Shown one piece after another: positions 1 to 6,263 of a stretch of 7,764 nucleotides of DNA. The stretch's first letter is position 1. Every line of letters begins with the position of its first letter. Source of the DNA: SIG636 sp045604285 (lineage in GTDB: Bacteria; Bacillota; Clostridia; Oscillospirales; CAG-382); assembly GCA_045604285.1 (NCBI GenBank), contig JAZUNS010000053.1, positions 1 to 7,764 on the forward strand, read 5' to 3'. The notes beneath the pieces were generated by a model, which saw only the letters and a list, made by a program, of their open reading frames with translations, did not search any database and had not been told where the DNA came from. Both the position numbers and the translations under genes were made by a program.

Positions 1-5
1 CTTGG

Positions 6-10
6 CCTCC
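6..10 (-). promoter_or_regulatory. Probable ribosome binding site of a gene beyond the window
   Basis: Read on the minus strand, the last bases of the window are GTCGGAGGCCAAG. GGAGG at 6-10 leaves five bases to the window edge, the right distance for a start codon at or just past the edge. It lies 29 bases after the MORN stop codon, and no terminator hairpin is seen between, so the operon probably continues. Confidence 0.5.
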
Positions 11-39
11 GACTTAGTTTCTTTACAGCCTTTTGTAAT

Positions 40-945
40 TTACTGTGCTTCTGAGCTTTCCTGAGGAACCATATATTCCGGCGTAGTGTTCTCTATAAGG
101 TCGCCATCAACGGTAACGATTTTACCTTCCTCAAAATAGCCGGTGTAGCTTCTGCCATCGGCGTAGAAGTACATACCGTAGGTATCGTGGCGGTATTTGC
201 CGTTTTCCAAAACCGCAAGGGAGCCGTCCTCGTTACGGGCACGGGTATCGGGCAGGTTGTTTATAAAGGGGCCAAAGTATTGGTCGCCGTTTTGATAAAA
301 CAGCTCGCCGCCGGCGCCTTCTCTCTTATCACTCTTCCAGTTGCCCTTGTATTTTTCGCCGCTTATCAGGGTAAGCTCGCCATAGCCTTCCTTAGCGCCG
401 TTGACGTACTCACCGTCGTAAACGTCACCGTTTGCCCAGGTGTATATGCCCTCTCCGTGGTACATACCGTCTTTGTAATCGCCTGCGTATATATCGCCGT
501 CATTAAGCTTAACCACGCCGTTGCCGTGGGGAACGCCGTTTTTAAACTGACCTATATACTCGTCGCCGTTGGTGTAATAAAACTTGCCTTCGCCGTTAAT
601 AACGTCGTTTTCCCATTCGCCCTCGTAGCGGTCACCGTTGGCGTAAACCATTATGCCGTAGCCGTCACGGGTAAGATAATCAATATCGCCGGTATAAACG
701 TCACCGTTATCAAAATAAATAGTGTTGTTTGCCTTGTCCAGGTCGCCGTCGTTATCACCGGGGTAGTTAAGGGAGCCCACCAAAGGCTGTCCGTCCTTTA
801 CCTTGCCAAGGAACTTTATGCCGTTTTCGGATGTGTACCTGTAGCCCAAAAGGAGTACCACCACAACGGTTATAAGCACCAATGCCAAAGAGCATATTAT
901 AACCATATATATTGGATTAACGCCTCGTCTGCCTCTTTTTGCCAT
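40..945 (-). CDS. Membrane-anchored MORN-repeat protein
   Basis: A 301-residue protein with a basic N-terminus (KRGRR, 3-7), one membrane segment (about 12-34) without a signal-peptidase or lipobox site, and a MORN-repeat array. The repeats keep a strict 23-residue period, each opening with tyrosine: YTGDI (84), YEGEW (107), YIGQF (130), YAGDY (153), YDGEY (176) and YKGNW (199), with degenerate units at 223 (YFGPF) and 267 (YTGYF). By the positive-inside rule the array faces outside the cell. MORN arrays form elongated beta-hairpin sheets and in other proteins bind lipid or act as scaffolds or enzyme attachments; no enzyme domain is fused here. The tail (about 285-301) is acidic and low in complexity. 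A purine-rich site with GGAAGG lies six bases before the ATG. It follows the small membrane protein by 24 bases and has no terminator after it. Confidence 0.88.
   Translation of the reverse strand: MAKRGRRGVNPIYMVIICSLALVLITVVVVLLLGYRYTSENGIKFLGKVKDGQPLVGSLNYPGDNDGDLDKANNTIYFDNGDVYTGDIDYLTRDGYGIMVYANGDRYEGEWENDVINGEGKFYYTNGDEYIGQFKNGVPHGNGVVKLNDGDIYAGDYKDGMYHGEGIYTWANGDVYDGEYVNGAKEGYGELTLISGEKYKGNWKSDKREGAGGELFYQNGDQYFGPFINNLPDTRARNEDGSLAVLENGKYRHDTYGMYFYADGRSYTGYFEEGKIVTVDGDLIENTTPEYMVPQESSEAQ
221..708 (-). repeat. Tandem 69-bp coding repeats (MORN array)
   Basis: The DNA underlying the MORN array shows imperfect tandem repetition of 69 bases, one 23-codon unit. For example, the plus-strand block gtcRccgtt recurs at 562-570, 631-639 and 700-708. 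The copies are diverged outside this block, so this is an old protein-level repeat, not a recent expansion. Confidence 0.7.
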
Positions 946-969
946 TGTATGCCTTCCTTTCCTTTACCG

Positions 970-1395
970 TCAGTTAAACAAGCCACCCAAAAGCCCTGCA
1001 ACAGAGGGGTACACGGCGGCAGCAATTGCGCCTATTACGGCTATTACCAACAAAACCAAGCCCAAGCTGAGGGCAGAGGTATCCGTGGTACCGCATTTTG
1101 CAAGCAGTTTTTCTCTTTGTGCTTCCAGCATAAAGAACTTACCGTCCTCCATTGAAGAAACGGCACCGTCCTGCAGGGAGCCTTCCCTAAGGGCAAAGCG
1201 GCACAAAAAGCTGTTACAGCCCAGCTCATCCAAGGTTTTTGCGCTTTCCTTGGTATATGCCTTTGCGCTGTCAAGCCTGCGTATGATTTTGCCGATAACG
1301 CTTTTGGTATAAAAAGCGTAAACGCTTGCCAGTGCGGCACCTATGGCAACGCACCAAATCAAGGTTTCGGCAGAGGTTATGCCTAAAATGTTCAA
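970..1395 (-). CDS. Small two-TM membrane protein, function unknown
   Basis: A 141-residue protein that I do not recognise. It has a hydrophobic segment at about 11-30, a charged central region (31-106), and a second hydrophobic segment at about 107-129 with a glycine-rich tail. Lysines and arginines just after the first segment (KSVIGKIIRR, 31-40) place the central loop in the cytoplasm and both ends outside (positive-inside rule). The loop contains a probable helix with KTLDELGC (53-60) and two further cysteines (65, 101). The start codon is TTG at 1395, chosen because GGAGG (1406-1410) lies ten bases upstream and no ATG or GTG gives a comparable protein: the first internal ATG would remove the first membrane segment. 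The gene is in the same frame as serS, 27 bases behind its stop, and 24 bases before the MORN gene. Its place in the parAB-serS operon does not by itself reveal a role. Confidence 0.75.
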   Translation of the reverse strand: MNILGITSAETLIWCVAIGAALASVYAFYTKSVIGKIIRRLDSAKAYTKESAKTLDELGCNSFLCRFALREGSLQDGAVSSMEDGKFFMLEAQREKLLAKCGTTDTSALSLGLVLLVIAVIGAIAAAVYPSVAGLLGGLFN

Positions 1396-1422
1396 AACTG
1401 TTTTTCCTCCGAAAATGGGGGC

Positions 1423-2700
1423 TTAGCGAATCTCTTCCTTACCGCCCATATAAGGTCTAAGTGCTTCGGGGATAGCTACGCTGCCGTCTGCGCGCAGGTT
1501 GTTTTCCAAAAATGCAATAAGCATACGGGGCGGAGCAACAACCGTGTTGTTAAGGGTGTGGGCATAGTACTTCTTGCCGTCACCGTCTACTCTTATCTTA
1601 AGACGTCTTGCCTGAGCGTCACCAAGGTTAGAGCAGCTGCCAACCTCAAAATACTTCTTCTGTCTGGGGGACCAAGCTTCAACGTCCACGCTTTTAACCT
1701 TAAGGTCGGCAAGGTCGCCGCTGCAGCACTCAAGGGTGCGAACGGGAATATCAAGGCTGCGGAACAAATCAACGGTGTTCTGCCAAAGCTTGTCAAACCA
1801 CTCCATGCTATCCTCGGGCTTACAAACAACTATCATTTCCTGCTTTTCAAACTGGTGTATTCTGTAAACGCCTCTTTCCTCAATACCGTGGGCACCCTTT
1901 TCCTTGCGGAAACAGGGGCTGTAGCTGGTAAGGGTCTGGGGCAAACTGCTTTCGGGCAGGATGGTATCAATAAACTTACCGATCATAGAATGCTCGCTGG
2001 TACCTATAAGGAACAGATCCTCGCCCTCTATTTTATACATCATGCTGTCCATTTCGGCAAAGCTCATAACGCCGGAAACAACGTTGCTTCTTATCATATA
2101 AGGGGGGATACAATAGGTAAAGCCGCGATCTATCATAAAGTCACGGGCGTAGCTGATAACTGCAGAGTGCAATCTTGCAATATCGCCCATATGATAGTAA
2201 AAGCCGTTGCCTGCTACTCTTCTTGCGCTGTCAAGGTCAAGACCGTTAAAGCGTTCCATAATTTCGGCATGGTAGGGTATTTCAAATTCGGGCACTACGG
2301 GCTCGCCGTAACGCTTAACCTCTACGTTTTCGCTGTCATCCTTGCCGATGGGAACAGAGGGGTCGATAATGTTGGGGATGCGCATCATAATATCCCTAAC
2401 TTTTTCCTCGGTTTCCTTCTCTTCTGCGTCAAGCTCTGCAGTGCGCATACCCTTTGCGGCAATCTCTGCCTTCAAAGCCTCGGCTTCTTCCTTCTTGCCC
2501 TGACCCATAAGGGCGCCTATCTGCTTGCTTGCCTTGTTGCGTTCTGCACGAAGCGCTTCAACCTCTTGCTTTATTGCACGCAAACGCTTGTCCAGCTCGA
2601 TTACCTCGTCAACCAAGGGAAGCTTACTGTCCTGAAACTTGTTTTTTATGTTTTGTTTAACTATATCGGGATTTTCTCTTAAAAATTTAATATCAAGCAT
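1423..2700 (-). CDS. serS: Seryl-tRNA synthetase, divergent (archaeal-like) type
   Basis: Class II aminoacyl-tRNA synthetase that charges tRNA-Ser (and tRNA-Sec where present) with serine; cytoplasmic. Its 425 residues match the family. An N-terminal antiparallel coiled coil (about 28-105) grips the tRNA long arm; the catalytic domain follows. Visible: motif 1 region ending IPPYM (198-202), serine-site TSE (234-236), motif 2 FRKEKGAHGIEERGVYRIHQF (in two parts: 264-273 and 274-284), GSCSN (354-358) and motif 3 with invariant Arg392 in HTLNNT...PPRMLIAFLEN (381-400). The bacterial standard is HTLNGSGLAVGR; here GSG is replaced by NTVV, and TSEH and KGAHG replace TAEV and GSAGR. The C-terminus RPYMGG is conserved. 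AAGGAG lies eight bases before the ATG. Only 18 bases separate it from parB, so it cannot have its own T-box leader and probably depends on the parA promoter. Confidence 0.95.
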   Translation of the reverse strand: MLDIKFLRENPDIVKQNIKNKFQDSKLPLVDEVIELDKRLRAIKQEVEALRAERNKASKQIGALMGQGKKEEAEALKAEIAAKGMRTAELDAEEKETEEKVRDIMMRIPNIIDPSVPIGKDDSENVEVKRYGEPVVPEFEIPYHAEIMERFNGLDLDSARRVAGNGFYYHMGDIARLHSAVISYARDFMIDRGFTYCIPPYMIRSNVVSGVMSFAEMDSMMYKIEGEDLFLIGTSEHSMIGKFIDTILPESSLPQTLTSYSPCFRKEKGAHGIEERGVYRIHQFEKQEMIVVCKPEDSMEWFDKLWQNTVDLFRSLDIPVRTLECCSGDLADLKVKSVDVEAWSPRQKKYFEVGSCSNLGDAQARRLKIRVDGDGKKYYAHTLNNTVVAPPRMLIAFLENNLRADGSVAIPEALRPYMGGKEEIR

Positions 2701-2718
2701 TTTATATTCTCCTTAAAT

Positions 2719-3615
2719 TTATTCTGTTTCTTCAAAAAAGTTTTTGCCGCAAAGGTTTTTAAGCAGCGCTTCCAAATCCTCCGTACCGGAGTAAGCCAGC
2801 GCCAGCTTGCCGCCGCCTTTGCCGTCACGGCTTATGGCGACCTTTCTGCCCATGGCTTCGGAAATGCGTCTTTCAAGCTGCTTGTAATAACTTTCCGCCA
2901 CCTTGTCCTTCTCCTTGGGCACGGGGGCTTCCAATATAAGTTTAACCAGCTTTTCCGTATCCCTTACGGAAAGCCCCTCTTTAACCACAAAACGGGCTTT
3001 TTCAAGAAGCTCTGCCTCCGATAGCTTGTCGCAAAGGGGCAGCAGCGTCCTTGCGTGGCCGTAGCTAAGCTCGCCGTTTTCCACCAGCAAAAGCACCGAT
3101 GCAGGCAGCTTAAGTATACGCATTACGTTTGCAACCGCCGTGCGGGACTTGCCAACCCTTGCCGCAGCCTCCTCCTGGGTAAGGCCGTAGGTCTCGGTAA
3201 GTGCCTTGTATCCGTTTGCTTCTTCCACGGGGTTTAGGTTTTCCCTTTGCAGGTTTTCTATTAAAGAAAGCTCTGCCGCATCCCCTTCAGAAACCTCTTT
3301 TACAATAACGGGTACTTCTGTAAGTCCCAAAAGCTTGCAGGCACGCCAGCGGCGCTCACCTGCGATTATCTCGTAAAACCCGTTGGGCTTGCTGCGTACC
3401 ACTATGGGCTGCAGTATGCCGTGGCGCTTGATAGACTCTGCCAGCTCTTCAAGCTGTTCACGCTCAAAATTGCGGCGTGCCTGCTTGGGGTTTGGCTCAA
3501 TATCCATTACCCTAAGTAGGGTAACGCCTGCGTTTTCCGATTTTTCCTGCTCTATATGGTTGTCGGACAAAAGGGCGTCCAACCCTCTGCCCAAGCCTTT
3601 TCTTTTAACTGCCAT
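2719..3615 (-). CDS. parB: Chromosome partitioning protein ParB/Spo0J
   Basis: CTP-dependent DNA clamp that loads at parS sites, spreads and recruits SMC, and stimulates ParA. It has 298 residues: the N-terminal ParA-stimulating motif KGLGRGLDALL (6-16), CTP-binding box GERRWRAC (86-93), ENLQRENLNP box (120-129), a helix-turn-helix starting LTQEEAAARVGKSR (145-158) for parS recognition, and a C-terminal dimerisation region (about 240-298). The ATG at 3615 is chosen over one 36 bases upstream because GGAGG (3621-3625) lies five bases before it and the protein then begins in the standard way, MAVKRKGLGRG. The gene overlaps the 3' end of parA by 11 bases, suggesting translational coupling. No parS-like palindrome related to TGTTTCACGTGAAACA was found in the window. 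serS follows after 18 bases. Confidence 0.96.
   Translation of the reverse strand: MAVKRKGLGRGLDALLSDNHIEQEKSENAGVTLLRVMDIEPNPKQARRNFEREQLEELAESIKRHGILQPIVVRSKPNGFYEIIAGERRWRACKLLGLTEVPVIVKEVSEGDAAELSLIENLQRENLNPVEEANGYKALTETYGLTQEEAAARVGKSRTAVANVMRILKLPASVLLLVENGELSYGHARTLLPLCDKLSEAELLEKARFVVKEGLSVRDTEKLVKLILEAPVPKEKDKVAESYYKQLERRISEAMGRKVAISRDGKGGGKLALAYSGTEDLEALLKNLCGKNFFEETE
3605..3615 (-). other. parA-parB 11-base coding overlap with embedded ribosome site
   Basis: The sequence ATGGCAGTTAA contains both the parB start codon and, in the other frame, the parA stop codon TAA. The parB ribosome site GGAGG (3621-3625) lies inside the last codons of parA (encoding CGGVYGS). This arrangement favours coupled, near-stoichiometric translation of the two proteins. 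Confidence 0.9.
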
Positions 3616-4390
3616 AGACACCTCCGCATCTTTCGGCAAGCTCTGCCGCAATGCCCTCGTAGGCGGTAGCGCCCTTAGAGCGTCTGTCGTAAATATTTAT
3701 GGGCTCGCCATAGCTGGGTGCCTCGCTAAGCCTTACGTTCCTGGGAACCGGCACCTTAAACAGCTTGTCGCCAAAATATTTTTTAATCTCGCTAATAACC
3801 TGCAGGGTCAGGTTAAGTCTGCCGTCATACATATTTATAAGCACGCCCAGCAGGCACAGCCCGGGGTTGTAGCGCTTTTGTATCTGCTTTACCGTTTGGG
3901 TAAGCTGACTAAGCCCTTCCAAAGAGTAATACTCACAAAGCAGGGGAACCACCACCCCGTCGGCGGCGGTAAGCGCATTTATGGTAATAAGCCCAAGGGA
4001 GGGTGGGCTGTCTATAATAATATAATCAAACTCTTCTCTAAGCTCTGCAAGGGCGTCCTTAAGCCTAAACTCTCGTCGCTCTTCATCCACAAGCTCAATT
4101 TCAGCCCCAACCAGGTTCATGCCCGAGGGGATAACGTACAGATTGTCAAAGCGGGTTTTTTGCAGTGCCTCTTTTGCGGAACACCTGCGTATAAACAGAT
4201 CGTAAACCGAATTTGCGGTGTTGCGCTTGCTTATGCCAAGCCCGCTGGTGGCGTTACCCTGGGGGTCACTATCCACCAAAACCACCTTGTTGCCCTTTGC
4301 GGCAAGGCAGGCGGCAATATTAACGGCAGAGGTGGTTTTACCCACGCCGCCTTTTTGGTTAGCAAACACAATGGTTTTTATTCTGCCCAT
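3605..4390 (-). CDS. parA: Chromosome partitioning ATPase ParA/Soj
   Basis: Deviant Walker-type ATPase that binds DNA non-specifically as an ATP dimer and, stimulated by ParB, helps segregate replication origins; homologues also modulate DnaA. From the chosen start the protein has 261 residues, normal for Soj. Visible: P-loop KGGVGKTT (13-20), VDSDPQGN switch region (39-46), Walker B YIIIDSPP (123-130), and arginines in MYDGR (187-191) and PRNVR (216-220) that correspond to the DNA-contact region of Soj. A GTG at 4411 would add seven residues, but it would lie only about five bases from the predicted transcript start with no ribosome site; the ATG at 4390 gives the usual N-terminus (M-x-x-I, then NQKGGVGKTT). 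The ribosome site for this ATG is poor: GGGAG lies about 14 bases upstream. First gene of its operon; it overlaps parB by 11 bases. Confidence 0.96.
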   Translation of the reverse strand: MGRIKTIVFANQKGGVGKTTSAVNIAACLAAKGNKVVLVDSDPQGNATSGLGISKRNTANSVYDLFIRRCSAKEALQKTRFDNLYVIPSGMNLVGAEIELVDEERREFRLKDALAELREEFDYIIIDSPPSLGLITINALTAADGVVVPLLCEYYSLEGLSQLTQTVKQIQKRYNPGLCLLGVLINMYDGRLNLTLQVISEIKKYFGDKLFKVPVPRNVRLSEAPSYGEPINIYDRRSKGATAYEGIAAELAERCGGVYGS

Positions 4391-4422
4391 AAAACACCGA
4401 CTTTCTCCCACTTATCTACAGT

Positions 4423-4451
4423 ATTATAGCAAATATAAATTTGTATGTCAA
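4423..4451 (-). promoter_or_regulatory. Consensus SigA promoter of the parA operon
   Basis: On the minus strand TTGACA (4446-4451) is separated by exactly 17 bases from TATAAT (4423-4428), and the -10 is extended by TG one base upstream (TGCTATAAT). Both hexamers match the housekeeping sigma consensus perfectly. Transcription should start near 4415-4417, giving a leader of only about 26 bases before the parA ATG. The -35 lies four bases beyond the terminator T-run, so the site is well insulated from the upstream genes. No operator-like inverted repeat is visible around it. Confidence 0.9.
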
Positions 4452-4454
4452 TAC

Positions 4455-4492
4455 AAAAAAGCACCTTGATTTTTATATCAACGGTGCTTTTT
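4455..4492 (-). terminator. Intrinsic terminator after the lipoprotein gene
   Basis: GCACC (4461-4465) pairs with GGTGC (4483-4487) and TTGAT (4466-4470) pairs with ATCAA (4477-4481), leaving one bulged base at 4482 and a 6-base loop. Read on the minus strand, the stem is followed by six T residues (4460-4455), which is the classic Rho-independent form. It begins 27 bases after the lipoprotein stop codon. The other side of the stem also has a run of five T on the plus strand, so the hairpin could work in both directions, but no plus-strand gene approaches it. It separates the nrdD unit from the parA unit. Confidence 0.92.
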
Positions 4493-4519
4493 AAGGAAGA
4501 TGTATGAATCTTTATTTTG

Positions 4520-5314
4520 TTACGCCTTGGGTACGGATACTTCTATTCTTGCCTGGCAATCGTAATTGTTGCCTTCAAGATAAATGCCCGTGGCGCTTTC
4601 GTTATATGCGGCTTTAACGGTAATTTCCTTGCCCTTTAAAGTAAATTTAATTACACGGGTGCCGTCTGCGGCGGCTTCACCAAAGGATGCACCGGCGGTA
4701 TCCTCAATTTTCTTTACGTAGCTGTCAAAGCTTGCCTTGTCAAGAATGTTCCAATACATTGCAAGGGCGGTGGCTTCCTCACCGTATATCTCGTCGGTGG
4801 TGGTAATACAGTCACACAGCTTGGGGAACCCTTCGGGCAGTAAAAACAGATACTCCCACTTTACGGGGGTGTATTTTTCGGCTTTTATTACCTTAGAGGT
4901 AATAACTATCATCGCCTGATAGTCATAACTGCCGTCGCCGTTGCTTTTACCGTTGGCATCGCCGTCATAGGTGGCGGCAACGGTTATCTCATCCCCGCCT
5001 TTTTTAAAAGTCAAGGTCTTGGTGCCTTTTTTAGCTTCGCCAAAGTCGGTGCCTGCCCAGCTTTGGATCTTTGTAAGATACACGTTGTAAGAGTTTTCTT
5101 CAAGCACGTTCCAATAAAGGGTAATGCTGCTCTTATTGGCGTCAAAGGACTCGTCCTCGGCGGTTATGCCGTCACACAGCTTGGGGAACCCCTCCGGCAA
5201 GCCGGAAAGATACTCCCACGCTAACGGGGTTTCTGCCTCGGCAACCTCGTTGTCACAGGAAACAAAGGAAAAAAGCGCAAGTAAAGCCAAAACAAGGCAA
5301 ATTGTTTTTTTCAT
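4520..5314 (-). CDS. Putative secreted lipoprotein with two tandem ~120-residue repeats, function unknown
   Basis: A 264-residue protein that I do not recognise as a named family. The N-terminus MKK, a hydrophobic stretch (5-18) and FVSC (17-20) form a type II signal peptide, with Cys20 as the likely lipidated residue, so the protein should sit on the outer face of the membrane. The mature part is an internal duplication: residues 29-141 and 149-261 align at a spacing of 120-121. Shared blocks are WEYL (33 and 153), LPEGFPKLCD (39-48 and 159-168), YWN (67 and 187), FGEA (91 and 211) and EITV (109 and 230). The module is rich in strand-like segments and loosely resembles small lipoprotein domains of clostridia; that is a weak impression. 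A good AAGGAG site lies 8 bases before the ATG. The gene follows trxB by 19 bases and is last before a terminator. Nothing in it suggests a redox role. Confidence 0.8.
   Translation of the reverse strand: MKKTICLVLALLALFSFVSCDNEVAEAETPLAWEYLSGLPEGFPKLCDGITAEDESFDANKSSITLYWNVLEENSYNVYLTKIQSWAGTDFGEAKKGTKTLTFKKGGDEITVAATYDGDANGKSNGDGSYDYQAMIVITSKVIKAEKYTPVKWEYLFLLPEGFPKLCDCITTTDEIYGEEATALAMYWNILDKASFDSYVKKIEDTAGASFGEAAADGTRVIKFTLKGKEITVKAAYNESATGIYLEGNNYDCQARIEVSVPKA
4811..5219 (-). repeat. Direct repeat within the lipoprotein gene, 360 bases apart
   Basis: Twenty-one identical bases occur at 4811-4831 and 5171-5191, followed by a second identical 12-base block (agatactcccac) at 4848-4859 and 5208-5219. 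The spacing is exactly 360 bases, 120 codons. They encode the WEYL...LPEGFPKLCD segment of each module. Elsewhere the two modules differ strongly, so this segment is either under selection or has been evened out by gene conversion. Confidence 0.8.
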
Positions 5315-5333
5315 AAAACAAGCTCCTTTCGCT

Positions 5334-6233
5334 TTATCTGCCGTCTACGTATCTGCAAGCGGCAAGCCCTGCGGCGGCGCCATCCGCCGTAGCGGTGGTT
5401 ATCTGCCTTACGGTTTTTGTACGGCAATCACCGGCAACAAACACGCCGGGGGTAGCGGTGGTACAGCTTTCGTCGGCGTCTATATAGCCGTCCTTCAAGG
5501 CGGCAAGCTTGCCAAAAATACCGTTTTCGGGTACAAGCCCTATGGCTATAAACATTCCGTCCAGCTCAAGGGAAAGCTCCTTGCCGTCAGCCTCAAGCAC
5601 TATGCCCTTAAGCTCTTCTGCGGCAATAAGCTTCTTTACGGTGGCGTTATATATCACCTCTACGTTTTCCTTGGCGGCAATGGCTTCTTTAAGCTTACCC
5701 TCACCCGTAAGGAAGGCAAGGTTTTGCACCACGTAAACCTTTTTAGAGGTCTCTGCCAGCAAAAGCGCCTCCTGCAGTGCGCTGTTACCGCCGCCTATAA
5801 CGGCAACGGTGCCGTCGGCATAAAAGGCGCCGTCGCAAACAGCGCAAAAGCCAATGCCCTTGCCTATAAGCTCCTCTTCGCCCTCCAGGCCCAAGCGCCT
5901 GTGGCGCACGCCTACGGCTATAATTACGGCTCTGCCCTCGTGCTTGCCGTAATCGGTGGTAACGGTAAAGCCCTCTTCGGTCTTTTCCACGGCAAGTACG
6001 GTTTCCATTTCAATATCAGCGCCCTGGGCAATAACCTGCTCCACCAGCTTGTCGGCAAACTCTGCACCGGACATCTGCAAAAATCCGGGATAGTTTTCTA
6101 TCTTGGGCGAGTAAGTCACCTGCCCACCAAAGCTGCCTTTTTCCAATATTAAAACGGATTTTCCGCCCCGCAGGGCGTACAGCGCCGCTGTAAGCCCTGC
6201 GGGACCTGCGCCGATAACGATTATATCATGCAC
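5334..6233 (-). CDS. trxB: Thioredoxin reductase-like flavoprotein with atypical NAD(P)H site
   Basis: FAD-dependent disulfide reductase of 299 residues, near the family's usual 310-320. Visible are the FAD dinucleotide fold GAGPAG (8-13), the FGGQV segment (35-39), the redox pair C130-A-V-C133 followed by D, a second nucleotide fold GGGNSA (147-152), and the C-terminal FAD motif GVFVAGDC (263-270). The family normally has HRRxxxR after the second fold to grip the 2'-phosphate of NADPH; here that stretch reads VVQNLAFLTG (168-177), with no basic cluster. The donor may therefore be NADH, reduced ferredoxin or another carrier instead of NADPH (inference). The start is a GTG at 6233 preceded by only a weak AAAAGAG site; no better in-frame start fits the Rossmann fold. 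It lies 30 bases after nrdD and 19 before the lipoprotein gene, so it is probably co-transcribed. Its likely partner is the redoxin domain fused to NrdD. Confidence 0.93.
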   Translation of the reverse strand: MHDIIVIGAGPAGLTAALYALRGGKSVLILEKGSFGGQVTYSPKIENYPGFLQMSGAEFADKLVEQVIAQGADIEMETVLAVEKTEEGFTVTTDYGKHEGRAVIIAVGVRHRRLGLEGEEELIGKGIGFCAVCDGAFYADGTVAVIGGGNSALQEALLLAETSKKVYVVQNLAFLTGEGKLKEAIAAKENVEVIYNATVKKLIAAEELKGIVLEADGKELSLELDGMFIAIGLVPENGIFGKLAALKDGYIDADESCTTATPGVFVAGDCRTKTVRQITTATADGAAAGLAACRYVDGR

Positions 6234-6263
6234 AAAAAATCAGCTCTTTTCTACAGTTTTGTT

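Noticed and set aside
221..708. 69-base periodic repeats as a CRISPR array or minisatellite
   Set aside because: The repeats are coding, in frame, and explained by the 23-residue MORN unit; they have no spacers.
1558..2682. Long plus-strand open frame (374 codons) opposite serS, and similar ones at 187-1155, 3383-4429, 5124-6152 and 6705-7427
   Set aside because: They mirror the real minus-strand genes. Their length follows from rare use of TTA, CTA and TCA codons in those genes; the translations show no domain, and they lack ribosome sites.
2701..2718. T-box or other leader in front of serS
   Set aside because: The gap to parB is only 18 bases and is filled by the ribosome site, so there is no room for a riboswitch.
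3616..3651. Upstream ATG extending ParB by 12 residues
   Set aside because: It would lie well inside parA and lacks the clear GGAGG spacing that the ATG at 3615 has; the shorter form begins as ParB proteins usually do.
4391..4411. GTG extending ParA by seven residues
   Set aside because: It would sit about five bases from the predicted transcript start, leaving no room for a ribosome site, and the added residues do not fit the family's N-terminus.
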